NCBI GenBank assembly: GCA_023390555.1
Contig: JAEWCQ010000046.1
Coordinates: 70,870 to 134,869 of the forward strand
From: Bacillota bacterium
GTDB taxonomy: Bacteria; Bacillota; Clostridia; Lachnospirales; Lachnospiraceae
DNA: 64,000 nucleotides
Reading direction: 5' to 3'
The notes beneath the pieces were generated by a model. That model made no database searches, had not been told where the DNA came from, and saw only the letters and a program-made list of their open reading frames with translations. Below are positions 1 through 8,193 of this stretch, one piece after another (the first letter of the stretch is position 1; each line of letters begins with the position of its first letter). Position numbers and translations under genes: made by a program.

Positions 1-1
1 T

Positions 2-283
2 CAGTATCGCAATCCAGATAATTATGACCTGGTTCGGGAGGCATTGTTAAAGGCGGGACGGGAAGATCTGATTGGTTTTGATGAGAAATGTCTGATACCG
101 CCGCGGAAATTTCGTGGAGAATCCAACCATACAAAAGCAAAGAACGTGCATCCGTCTTCGGATAAAAACAGCCGGTACAAACAGACACCAGAGAGTAAGA
201 AACAGGATCAGAAGAAACCGGATTCGAAAAGGGGCGGCACTGCAAGAAAGAAATCAATTCGCAACGTGCATAAAAAGAAGTGA
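2..283 (+). CDS. YgiQ-family radical SAM protein, C-terminal end only
   Basis: The reading frame is open from the window edge to the TGA at 281-283, so only the last 93 or so codons of an upstream gene are present. The first residues (NPDNYDLVREALLKAGRE, then LIGFDEKCLI) match the conserved C-terminal DUF3362 part of the YgiQ family. The last 60 residues are a Lys/Arg/Ser-rich disordered tail ending in KKK, common in this family. The radical SAM core lies outside the window, so the family call rests on the C-terminal signature alone. An rluA-like gene starts 9 bp downstream, probably in the same operon. Confidence 0.7.
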   Translation, partial: QYRNPDNYDLVREALLKAGREDLIGFDEKCLIPPRKFRGESNHTKAKNVHPSSDKNSRYKQTPESKKQDQKKPDSKRGGTARKKSIRNVHKKK

Positions 284-292
284 GTATAAAAT

Positions 293-1276
293 ATGAAAGA
301 ATTTGAAATTGGGAAAAATGAGGCAGACCAGCGTCTGGATAAATATTTGAAGAAGCTTCTGCCGAATGCCGGAAGCAGTTTCATGTATAAGATGCTCCGT
401 AAAAAGAATATCCTATGGAATGGAAAGAAAGCGGACGGTTCTGAAAAAATACAGATGGGGGACAGGGTCAGTATCTTTTTTTCGGATGATACCTTTGCAA
501 AGTTTTCCGGGATTTCTCAGGGGCAGGAAGTGCAGGAATCCCAGAATCCCTATCGGAATATTCCTTTTGACAAGCTGGATATTGTCTATGAGGACGAAGA
601 CATTGTGATCTTAAACAAGCCCTCCGGTATGTTGTCACAAAAAGCAAGCCCGGAAGATGTTTCTGCAAATGAATATTTGATTTCTTATTTGCTCCATACA
701 GGTGCCGTAACGGAGCATGAATTCCATACGTTTCGCCCGTCGGTCTGCAACAGGCTGGACCGCAACACTTCCGGTCTGCTGATTGCAGGCAAATCTCTCC
801 GGGGGCTGCAGCAGATGTCTTCGATTCTCAAAGAGCGTACGGTAAGGAAGTATTACCGCTGTGTCGTGTCCGGAGCTGTAACGGAGCCGGCATATATCCG
901 AGGATATTTGAAAAAAGATGAAAAAACAAACCGCGTTTCCATTCAGAAGAAGGAAGCAGCGGATGCAAAATATATTGAGACAGAATACCGGCCGCTGCGT
1001 TCGGACGGAGAAAAGACACTGCTTGAGGTTCACCTGATTACCGGACGCTCCCATCAGATACGTGCACATCTCGCATCCATCGGGCATCCCATCATCGGGG
1101 ATACCAAATACGGAAAGACGTCCGTCAATGATAAATGGCGCAAATGCTGTGGAATCAAAAGCCAGCTTTTGCACGCTTTCCGGATGGAACTGCCGGATGG
1201 CAGAATTTTTACCGCACCGGTCGGGAGTGAATTTGAGGACATATGGAAGAATGACAGGAGTGAAAAAAACGGATGA
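293..1276 (+). CDS. RluA/RluC-family 23S rRNA pseudouridine synthase
   Basis: This 327-residue protein should isomerise uridine to pseudouridine in 23S rRNA. An S4-like RNA-binding domain covers roughly residues 10-65 (LDKYLKKLLPNAGSSF). The catalytic domain follows, with motif II NRLDRNTSGL holding the catalytic Asp near residue 155, and the later TGRSHQIRAHL and GDTKYG motifs. Length and domain order fit RluC/RluD-type enzymes; the exact target uridine cannot be read from sequence. The 3' end overlaps the next gene by 4 bp (ATGA), suggesting translational coupling. Confidence 0.88.
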   Translation: MKEFEIGKNEADQRLDKYLKKLLPNAGSSFMYKMLRKKNILWNGKKADGSEKIQMGDRVSIFFSDDTFAKFSGISQGQEVQESQNPYRNIPFDKLDIVYEDEDIVILNKPSGMLSQKASPEDVSANEYLISYLLHTGAVTEHEFHTFRPSVCNRLDRNTSGLLIAGKSLRGLQQMSSILKERTVRKYYRCVVSGAVTEPAYIRGYLKKDEKTNRVSIQKKEAADAKYIETEYRPLRSDGEKTLLEVHLITGRSHQIRAHLASIGHPIIGDTKYGKTSVNDKWRKCCGIKSQLLHAFRMELPDGRIFTAPVGSEFEDIWKNDRSEKNG

Positions 1277-1920
1277 AAATTTATCTTATGAGACACGGAG
1301 AAACCGATTATAACAAAAAAGGTCTGATACAGGGCAGCCTGGACGTTCCATTGAATGCATATGGCATCCGCCTCGCTGAACTGACCAGAGACGGATTCCG
1401 CAGAGAGGGACTCACTTTTGATATGGCATATTGCAGTCCCCTGATCCGCGCCAGACAAACGGCAGAAATTCTGTTAGAAGGTACGGATACACCCGTTCAG
1501 TATGATGAGCGGATCTGCGAGATGAATTTTGGAGAGGGGGAAGGTGTTCTGTTAAAAGAGATTGATGTAAAACCGGAATATCAGAATGTGAATTATCTTT
1601 TCAATGATCCCGAAAAATATGCCGCAACTGCGGAGGGAGAAAGTTACGAGGCTCTTTTTGCAAGGGTACGGGACTTTTTGGAAGAAGAAATCTATCCGAA
1701 AGAAACACGGTATGAAAATGTACTTGTATGTTGTCACGGGGGAATTATCCGGGCATTTCTGGCTTTTCTCAAGAAACTGGAATTGAGTCAGTTCTGGAAT
1801 AACCATCAGCCAAACTGCAGTGTCAATATCATTGAAATCCGGAATCATTCCTTACATATTCTGGAAGAACATAAACTCTATTACGACCTTCCGAAGGAGA
1901 AAGAGGGGTCGATCCTATAA
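1273..1920 (+). CDS. Histidine phosphatase (phosphoglycerate mutase-like) family protein
   Basis: The protein has 215 residues and opens with MRHGETDYN, the RHG motif whose His takes the phosphoryl group; the second catalytic His is in CCHGGIIRAFL near residue 155. It belongs to the cofactor-dependent phosphoglycerate mutase/acid phosphatase superfamily, which also includes CobC, PhoE and sugar phosphatases, so the substrate is not determined. It is coupled to the upstream pseudouridine synthase by a 4-bp overlap and to recU by a 1-bp TAATG overlap. Confidence 0.85.
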   Translation: MKIYLMRHGETDYNKKGLIQGSLDVPLNAYGIRLAELTRDGFRREGLTFDMAYCSPLIRARQTAEILLEGTDTPVQYDERICEMNFGEGEGVLLKEIDVKPEYQNVNYLFNDPEKYAATAEGESYEALFARVRDFLEEEIYPKETRYENVLVCCHGGIIRAFLAFLKKLELSQFWNNHQPNCSVNIIEIRNHSLHILEEHKLYYDLPKEKEGSIL

Positions 1921-2453
1921 TGGCAACCTGGAATTCAAGGGGACTCCGCGGTTCTACACTGGAGGAATATATCAATCGGACAAATGAAAAATATCTGGAA
2001 TGCAATCTTGCACTCATCCAGAAGATTCCGACTCCAATCACACCAATCAATATCGATAAGGAAACCAGACATATCACGCTGGCCTATTTTGATCAGAAAA
2101 GTACCATAGATTACATTGGAGCCGTTCAGGGAATCCCGGTCTGTTTCGATGCCAAGGAATGCAACACGGACACCTTTCCGCTTGCGAATATTCATGAACA
2201 TCAGGTGACATTTATGGAAAACTTTGAACAACAGGGGGGAGTCGCTTTTTTTCTGATTTCCTATACGCATCGGGACCAATTTTACTATTTGCAGTATTCT
2301 CTGCTGAAAAAGTTCTGGGAAAGAGCAAAAAACGGAGGGCGTAAGAGCTTCCGCTATGAGGAGTTGGATGAAGCATTCTTTTTAAAGGGAAAATGCGGGC
2401 TTCTGGTGCCTTATCTCGATGGACTGCAGAAAGATTTGACTGTTAGGGATTGA
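1920..2453 (+). CDS. recU: Holliday junction resolvase RecU
   Basis: RecU cleaves four-way junctions during recombination and chromosome segregation in Firmicutes. The 177-residue protein shows the family signatures: N-terminal NSRGLRGSTLEEYINRTN, the nuclease core with IDYIGAVQGIPVCFDAKE (acidic residues and Lys of the restriction-enzyme-like fold), and HEHQVTFMENFEQQGGVAFFLI. It lacks the long N-terminal extension of some Bacillus RecU. The start ATG shares its A with the stop of the preceding gene. The end of the gene overlaps the promoter of the his operon. Confidence 0.9.
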   Translation: MATWNSRGLRGSTLEEYINRTNEKYLECNLALIQKIPTPITPINIDKETRHITLAYFDQKSTIDYIGAVQGIPVCFDAKECNTDTFPLANIHEHQVTFMENFEQQGGVAFFLISYTHRDQFYYLQYSLLKKFWERAKNGGRKSFRYEELDEAFFLKGKCGLLVPYLDGLQKDLTVRD

Positions 2454-2478
2454 CAATTTTTGCAATATTTCATATAAT
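2450..2478 (+). promoter_or_regulatory. Sigma-A promoter of the his operon
   Basis: A perfect -35 TTGACA (2450-2455) and perfect -10 TATAAT (2473-2478) are separated by 17 bp. The -35 overlaps the stop codon of recU. The leader to the hisZ ATG is about 60 nt and shows neither a T-box nor a convincing attenuator. Confidence 0.85.
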
Positions 2479-2546
2479 AAGCAGAACACTTCGTTGTGGT
2501 AGCATGGTAGCACACTAAAGTGCCAATAGAAAACCGGAGGATTCTT

Positions 2547-3743
2547 ATGAGAAACAAATTATTACATACACCGGAAGGTGTTCGGGATATTTATAATGAA
2601 GAATGCGAAAAGAAACTGTTCTTACAGGACAAGCTCCATCATATATTAAAAAGATACGGATATCACAGTATCCAGACCCCTACGTTTGAGTTCTTTGACA
2701 TTTTCGGCAAAGAAATTGGGACCACTTCATCCAGAGAATTATATAAATTTTTTGACCGGGAGGGCAATACACTTGTCTTAAGACCGGATATCACACCGTC
2801 CATTGCACGATCGGTAGCCAAATATTTTTCGGATGAAGATATGCCCATCCGTCTCAGTTATATGGGGAATACTTTTATCAATAATCACAGCTATCAGGGA
2901 CGTCTGAAGGAATGTACGCAGATCGGGGCGGAAATGATCGGAGACAATTCGGTGGATGCAGATGCGGAAATCATTGCGATGCTGGTTCATTCGCTGTTGG
3001 CGGTCGGACTCAAGGAGTTCCAGATCAGTATCGGTCATGCGGATATTTTAAGCGGCATGATAGAGGCGGCAGGACTGGATGAAGAGCAGGAAGCACGTGT
3101 CCGGGAACTGATTGCCAATAAGAATTTCTTCGGTGTGGAAGAAGAAATCGAGGAAACTGCGATTGACTGTCACTTAAAGGATCTTTTCGGACTGATTGGG
3201 AATAGTTATGATCATGCAGCCGATTTTACGGCAGCGAAAGAGCTTGCACATGATTATCCGAAGATCCGTGCGTCTCTGGAACGGCTGGAAGCGTTGGACG
3301 GTGTGCTGAAAATCTATGATGTGGACCGCTACGTCACCTATGAGCCTGGCATGTTAAGCAGCTATTCTTACTATACCGGTATCATATTTGCGGGCTATAC
3401 CTTCGGAAGCGGTGAGCCAATTGTGAGAGGCGGGCGTTATGACAAGCTCCTTCCTTATTTTGGAAAAGATGCTGCTTCGATTGGATTTGCAATTACCGTA
3501 GATCAGCTGATGAATGCAATTTCCCGTCAGAAAATAACAATTCCACTGGAAAATAACAATATTCTGATCGTTTACGAAGAGGCCAAACGGCAGGAGGCCA
3601 TTGAAGAGGCTTCAAAGCTTCGTGACAAAGGTGGAAGTGTAGCGCTGGTATATAAAGACTGCACGAAAACGAAAGCGGATTATGAATCGTATCAGGCTCG
3701 CAACCAGATTGCAGAACTGATCTACATGGGTGAGGATAAATAG
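2547..3743 (+). CDS. hisZ: ATP phosphoribosyltransferase regulatory subunit HisZ
   Basis: HisZ is a histidyl-tRNA-synthetase-like protein without tRNA charging activity that forms the active complex with short-form HisG. The sequence shows the class II synthetase core: TPEGVRDIYNEECEKK at the start, LRPDITPSIARSVAKYF (motif 2 region), and the IVRGGRYDKLLPYFGKDAASIGFAI block late in the protein. I chose the ATG at 2547 because CCGGAGG sits 6 bp upstream; an in-frame GTG at 2520 has no ribosome site. The length of 398 residues is normal. The stop abuts the hisG start. Confidence 0.92.
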   Translation: MRNKLLHTPEGVRDIYNEECEKKLFLQDKLHHILKRYGYHSIQTPTFEFFDIFGKEIGTTSSRELYKFFDREGNTLVLRPDITPSIARSVAKYFSDEDMPIRLSYMGNTFINNHSYQGRLKECTQIGAEMIGDNSVDADAEIIAMLVHSLLAVGLKEFQISIGHADILSGMIEAAGLDEEQEARVRELIANKNFFGVEEEIEETAIDCHLKDLFGLIGNSYDHAADFTAAKELAHDYPKIRASLERLEALDGVLKIYDVDRYVTYEPGMLSSYSYYTGIIFAGYTFGSGEPIVRGGRYDKLLPYFGKDAASIGFAITVDQLMNAISRQKITIPLENNNILIVYEEAKRQEAIEEASKLRDKGGSVALVYKDCTKTKADYESYQARNQIAELIYMGEDK

Positions 3744-4397
3744 ATGGAAGAGATGAGATATTTAACGTTTGCACTCGGCAAAGGCAGACTTGCAAAAAAA
3801 ACGCTGGAGACATTTGAGAAAATCGGGATTACCTGCGAAGAAATGAAAGACAAAGACACCAGGAAGCTGATTTTTGTAAATGAGGAGCTGAAATTAAAAT
3901 TTTTCCTCGCAAAGGGACCGGATGTGCCGACTTATGTGGAGTATGGAGCAGCCGATATCGGAATTGTAGGTAAAGATACCATTTTAGAAGAGGCCAGAAA
4001 CATCTATGAGGTACTGGACCTTGGATTTGGAAAATGCCGGATGTGCATCTGCGGTCCGGAGGATGCGAAGGAGCTCTTACAGCATCATGAACTGATTCGT
4101 GTTGCAACAAAATATCCGAAAATTGCAAAGGATTATTTCTATAATAAGAAGCATCAGACAGTGGAGATTATCAAGTTAAACGGTTCCATTGAACTTGCCC
4201 CGATTGTCGGGCTCTCCGAAGTGATTTGCGATATCGTGGAGACCGGTTCTACGCTGCGTGAAAACGGACTGCAGGTTTTGGAAGAGGTATGCCCGCTGTC
4301 TGCACGAATGGTCGTGAATCAGGTGAGTATGAAGATGGAAAATGAACGAATTACAAAACTGATCATGGACTTAAAGACAGTTTTGCGGGAACAGTAG
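3744..4397 (+). CDS. hisG: ATP phosphoribosyltransferase catalytic subunit HisG, short form
   Basis: HisG condenses ATP and PRPP in the first step of histidine synthesis. At 217 residues it is the short form, lacking the C-terminal regulatory domain, which agrees with hisZ immediately upstream. Visible motifs are TFALGKGRLAKKTLE at the start, YGAADIGIVGKDTI, and the PRPP-binding IVETGSTLRENGL near residue 165. The start directly follows the hisZ stop; an alternative ATG lies 9 bp in. Confidence 0.94.
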   Translation: MEEMRYLTFALGKGRLAKKTLETFEKIGITCEEMKDKDTRKLIFVNEELKLKFFLAKGPDVPTYVEYGAADIGIVGKDTILEEARNIYEVLDLGFGKCRMCICGPEDAKELLQHHELIRVATKYPKIAKDYFYNKKHQTVEIIKLNGSIELAPIVGLSEVICDIVETGSTLRENGLQVLEEVCPLSARMVVNQVSMKMENERITKLIMDLKTVLREQ

Positions 4398-4412
4398 AAA
4401 CGGAAAGGCAGG

Positions 4413-5711
4413 ATGAGGATGAGGATATTAAAGTTAACTTCAGAAACCAGAAATAACATACTGGAAGATTTATTAAAGCGCAGTCCAAACAGTTATGGAG
4501 AATTTGAGTCCCGTGTCAATGCTATTATCGAAGAAATCCGGACCAAAAAAGACGAGGCAGTCTTTGATTTCACCAAACGATTTGATGGCGCAGATATCAA
4601 TGCCTCGAATATAGCAGTGACGGAGGAAGAAATTGCAGAGGCTTATGAGAAAGTAGATCCAAAGCTGCTCGAAGTAATCCGAAAGGCTCTCGTAAATATT
4701 CGCGAATATCATGAAAAGCAGCGGCAATTCAGCTGGTTTGACTCTAAGGACAACGGAATCATCCTGGGTCAGAAGGTCACCGCGCTGGAAAGAGTCGGTG
4801 TCTATGTCCCTGGCGGGAAGGCGGTGTATCCGTCCTCGGTCCTGATGAATGTGCTTCCGGCTAAGGTGGCAGGGGTCGATCAGATTATCATGACGACGCC
4901 TCCGGGGAAAGACGGTAAGGTAAATCCGTCCACCCTTGTTGCGGCAAAAGAAGCAGGTGCAGACCGAATCTACAAAGTCGGCGGCGCACAGGCCATTGCA
5001 GCACTTGCGTTCGGAACGGAAAGCATTCCAAAAGTAGATAAGATTGTAGGGCCTGGCAATATTTATGTGGCGCTGGCCAAAAAAGCCGTTTTCGGCTATG
5101 TCAGTATAGATTCCATCGCAGGACCAAGTGAGATACTGGTACTGGCGGATGAGACTGCCAATCCGAAATTCGTTGCTGCAGATTTGCTTTCACAGGCTGA
5201 GCATGATGAAATGGCATCTGCAATCCTGATCACTACAAGCGAGGAACTGGCACAGCAGGTTTCGATAGAAGTAGATCAGTTTGTGGCCAAATTATCCAGA
5301 AAAGAAATCATTCAGAAATCGCTGGATCAATATGGATACATTCTTGTCGCTTCCAATATGGAAGAGGCACTGGAAGCAGTCAATGAAATCGCATCGGAGC
5401 ATTTGGAACTTATGACAAAAAATCCATTTGAAATCATGACGAAAATTCGCAACGCAGGTGCAATTTTTATCGGAGAATACAGCAGTGAACCGCTGGGTGA
5501 TTATTTTGCGGGTCCGAATCATGTATTGCCGACCAATGGAACCGCACGATTCTTTTCTGCCTTAAGTGTTGATGATTTTATCAAGAAATCCAGTATCATC
5601 TCTTATTCCAGAGAGGCATTAGAGCCAGTTTATAAAGATATTGTCCAATTTGCGGAATGTGAGCAGTTGACGGCGCATGCAAATTCGATTAAAGTAAGAT
5701 TTGAGGATTAA
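4413..5711 (+). CDS. hisD: Histidinol dehydrogenase
   Basis: HisD oxidises L-histidinol to L-histidine in two NAD-dependent steps and binds zinc. The 432-residue length is standard. Family blocks are RVGVYVPGGKAVYPSSVLMN, GPGNIYVALAKKAVFGYV, DSIAGPSEILVLAD, LSQAEHDEMASA (with the catalytic Glu/His pair) and SEHLELMTKNP. Two in-frame ATGs (4413, 4419) follow AAAGGCAGG; either may be used. It lies 15 bp after hisG in the same operon. Confidence 0.95.
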   Translation: MRMRILKLTSETRNNILEDLLKRSPNSYGEFESRVNAIIEEIRTKKDEAVFDFTKRFDGADINASNIAVTEEEIAEAYEKVDPKLLEVIRKALVNIREYHEKQRQFSWFDSKDNGIILGQKVTALERVGVYVPGGKAVYPSSVLMNVLPAKVAGVDQIIMTTPPGKDGKVNPSTLVAAKEAGADRIYKVGGAQAIAALAFGTESIPKVDKIVGPGNIYVALAKKAVFGYVSIDSIAGPSEILVLADETANPKFVAADLLSQAEHDEMASAILITTSEELAQQVSIEVDQFVAKLSRKEIIQKSLDQYGYILVASNMEEALEAVNEIASEHLELMTKNPFEIMTKIRNAGAIFIGEYSSEPLGDYFAGPNHVLPTNGTARFFSALSVDDFIKKSSIISYSREALEPVYKDIVQFAECEQLTAHANSIKVRFED

Positions 5712-5747
5712 CTCCTTTTAGAAGGATGGAAGAAGGGAACGGGTAGT

Positions 5748-6341
5748 ATGGAAGCAAAGCGTATTGCGGAATACACAAGAAAAACCAAGGAGACAGATAT
5801 CCTGCTTTCACTGGATATTGACGGCACGGGAGAGGCACAGATAGACACCGGGATCGGATTTTTTGATCATATGTTAGACGGTTTTGCCAGACATGGGCTT
5901 TTTGACCTGAAGGTAAAGGTGACCGGAGATCTTGTAGTGGACTGTCATCATACCATTGAAGATACCGGAATTGTACTTGGAAATGCGATTCAAAAGGCTG
6001 TCGGTGACAAAAAGGGGATCAAGCGCTATGGAAGCTGTATCCTGCCGATGGACGAATCACTGGTATTATGTGCGGTTGATTTATCCGGAAGACCTTACCT
6101 TTCTTTCGAAGGGGAATTCACAACTGACCGGGTTGGATATATGGATACCGAGATGGTAAAGGAATTTTTCTATGCAATTTCCTATACCGCCGGGATGAAT
6201 TTGCATATGAAGGTATTGACCCCTGGAAATAATCATCATATGATAGAAGCGATGTTTAAATCATTTGCAAAGGCACTCGATCAGGCAACACAGACGGATG
6301 TCCGCATTACGAGTATATTATCAACGAAAGGCAGTTTATAG
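5748..6341 (+). CDS. hisB: Imidazoleglycerol-phosphate dehydratase
   Basis: This is the monofunctional 197-residue HisB that dehydrates imidazole glycerol phosphate using bound manganese. The metal-binding signatures are both present: DCHHTIEDTGIVLG near residue 66 and NNHHMIEAMFKSFAKAL near residue 162. There is no fused histidinol-phosphatase domain, as expected outside Enterobacteria. Its stop lies 4 bp before the next his gene. Confidence 0.95.
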   Translation: MEAKRIAEYTRKTKETDILLSLDIDGTGEAQIDTGIGFFDHMLDGFARHGLFDLKVKVTGDLVVDCHHTIEDTGIVLGNAIQKAVGDKKGIKRYGSCILPMDESLVLCAVDLSGRPYLSFEGEFTTDRVGYMDTEMVKEFFYAISYTAGMNLHMKVLTPGNNHHMIEAMFKSFAKALDQATQTDVRITSILSTKGSL

Positions 6342-6345
6342 AACT

Positions 6346-7626
6346 ATGGATCATAAAAATATCGTAGCAACGATTTACTTAAAAAACGGCAAAGCAGTAC
6401 AGAGCCCGGACAAACAGGATTGTGTACTGAATCTGGCTACGCTGGCCAAATTATACAATGACAGCGGAATTGATAAAATTCTGATTCTGGATCTCTCTAC
6501 GGATGATGAAGAGCATGAGAAAAACATACATACCATAAAAGAAATCAACCGCAATGTGGAGATTCCAATCTGCGGCGGCGGAAATATCAACCGCCTCGAA
6601 GATATCAAGAAACTCCTCTATGCCGGATGCAAACAGGTAATGTTAAACGGCTCTAAATCGGTCAGCTTCTCACTGGCACAGGAAGGCAGTATTCGCTTTG
6701 GCAGCGATCATATTAACATCTCCATTGAAAATGTGGATTTTGTATTTAAACACAAAGAAGAGATGAACGAGTATTTCCATGAGATGCTTCTGATGAATGC
6801 AGATATGGTGGATGCGGTAGAAAATATCACGGATTTGCCATTTGTTGTCCAATGTGATGAGTATGACCATGATAAAATCAGTCGCATTCTGAAAAAAGAT
6901 TGTGTACGCGGCGTTGCCGGCAGATTCATCAATGATCCGGAGACCGATATCATGAAATTAAAGACCGGTTTTTCCCGGGAAGGTCTGACCATGGATCATT
7001 TTGAACCTGCGGTGAAGTGGGACGATTTAAAGAAAAACACTGACGGGATGGTTCCTGTCATCGTACAGGATTACCGTACCAATGAGGTTCTCATGCTGGC
7101 CTATATGAACGAAGAATCATTTGAAGCAACCATCAGCAGCGGCAAGATGACCTATTACAGCCGGAGCCGTCAGGAACTCTGGGTAAAGGGTGAGACATCC
7201 GGACATATCCAGTATGTAAAGTCCCTCACAGCAGATTGTGATTATGATACGATTCTGGCAAAAGTATCCCAGGTCGGGGTAGCCTGCCACACCGGAAGTC
7301 CAACCTGCTTTTTCCATGAAATCGTGAAAAAGGATTACGTTGAGAAAAATCCGTTAAAAGTATTTGAAGATGTATATGGAATCATTGTAGACCGCAAGGA
7401 AAATCCCAAAGAAGGTTCCTATACGAATTATCTCTTTGATAAGGGCATCGATAAGATTTTGAAGAAAGTCGGCGAGGAATGTACGGAAATTGTAATTGCA
7501 GCAAAAAATCCGGATCCGGAAGAAATCAAGTATGAGATTTCAGACTTTTTATATCATGCAATGGTGTTAATGGTGGAAAAAGGCGTTACCTGGGAGGATA
7601 TCACGCAGGAACTTGCACAGAGATAG
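6346..7626 (+). CDS. hisIE: HisA/HisF-like domain fused to bifunctional HisIE
   Basis: The 426-residue protein has three parts. Residues 1-215 or so resemble the HisA/HisF (beta/alpha)8 barrel (IYLKNGKAVQ, ICGGGNI, KQVMLNGS), but the catalytic Asp of the CLDVKNG-type motif is Tyr, so this part is probably not an active isomerase or cyclase. From about residue 219 comes phosphoribosyl-AMP cyclohydrolase (HisI) with SRSRQELWVKGETSGH and the zinc ligands in DCDYDT and GVACHTG. From about 339 is phosphoribosyl-ATP pyrophosphatase (HisE) with KVGEECTEIVIAAKN. The fusion closes the operon. True hisA, hisF, hisH and hisC are not in the window. Confidence 0.9.
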   Translation: MDHKNIVATIYLKNGKAVQSPDKQDCVLNLATLAKLYNDSGIDKILILDLSTDDEEHEKNIHTIKEINRNVEIPICGGGNINRLEDIKKLLYAGCKQVMLNGSKSVSFSLAQEGSIRFGSDHINISIENVDFVFKHKEEMNEYFHEMLLMNADMVDAVENITDLPFVVQCDEYDHDKISRILKKDCVRGVAGRFINDPETDIMKLKTGFSREGLTMDHFEPAVKWDDLKKNTDGMVPVIVQDYRTNEVLMLAYMNEESFEATISSGKMTYYSRSRQELWVKGETSGHIQYVKSLTADCDYDTILAKVSQVGVACHTGSPTCFFHEIVKKDYVEKNPLKVFEDVYGIIVDRKENPKEGSYTNYLFDKGIDKILKKVGEECTEIVIAAKNPDPEEIKYEISDFLYHAMVLMVEKGVTWEDITQELAQR

Positions 7627-7634
7627 AGGCAGGA

Positions 7635-7663
7635 AAAAGAAGGGCAGCAGCCCTTCTTTTTTT
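7635..7663 (+). terminator. Rho-independent terminator of the his operon
   Basis: An 11-bp stem AAAAGAAGGGC / GCCCTTCTTTT with a 4-nt loop ends in an unbroken T run, 8 bp after the hisIE stop. Confidence 0.92.
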
Positions 7664-7727
7664 CATGGAATATCGCACTGTATTTTACATAAAATGTCTT
7701 AAACAGATAGAAATCGGGTGCAAGCCT

Positions 7728-8072
7728 ATGACGGAAGATTATATTGAGCAACGCCGCCGATACGTCCAGCAGATCCGTGAATCTTTTCAGGATGAAGCAT
7801 CCATGAAAAAACAGCCGGCCTATATCAGTCACTCGGAATGGGAGAAAGAGGAGGCTGATACGGTTGGTTCGGCCGCATTCTGGAAAGTGAAAGTCATTCT
7901 TTCCGTGATGCTGTTTGCGGCTTTTGTGTTCTGCGACCGGACGGATGTGAAGCTGTTTCAGTTAAGTCCCCAGACCATAACGGAAAAAATACAGGAAAAT
8001 AATATACTGCCGAAGGATGAAAACTGGAAAGAGCAGGTGCAGACCTTCCTGGAAAACAACCTTAAATTTTAG
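7728..8072 (+). CDS. Small membrane-anchored protein of unknown function
   Basis: I do not recognise this 114-residue protein. It has a charged N-terminus (MTEDYIEQRRRYVQQIRE), one hydrophobic segment at about residues 63-80 (VKVILSVMLFAAFVFC) and a short acidic C-terminal region that would be extracytoplasmic. The ATG at 7728 begins a typical N-terminus but its ribosome site is weak; an in-frame ATG at 7665 falls inside the terminator and is unlikely. It sits alone between the his terminator and the next promoter. Confidence 0.6.
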   Translation: MTEDYIEQRRRYVQQIRESFQDEASMKKQPAYISHSEWEKEEADTVGSAAFWKVKVILSVMLFAAFVFCDRTDVKLFQLSPQTITEKIQENNILPKDENWKEQVQTFLENNLKF

Positions 8073-8121
8073 CCTTTTGCAACGGAGTATAGCGTTTCGA
8101 AATACAAAAATGATTTGAAAT

Positions 8122-8150
8122 CTGACAAATAGGAAAAAATATGGTATGAT
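8122..8150 (+). promoter_or_regulatory. Promoter for the TIGR03960 operon
   Basis: A -35 CTGACA (8122-8127) and a -10 TATGAT (8145-8150) are 17 bp apart, each one base from consensus, 44 bp before the start codon. Confidence 0.65.
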
Positions 8151-8193
8151 ATACCCGGATTAGATACCAAACTAAGAAATATGAGGATAAAAG

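Noticed and set aside
2479..2546. T-box or attenuator in the his leader
   Set aside because: The leader is only about 65 nt, with no T-box sequence, His codon run or terminator hairpin.
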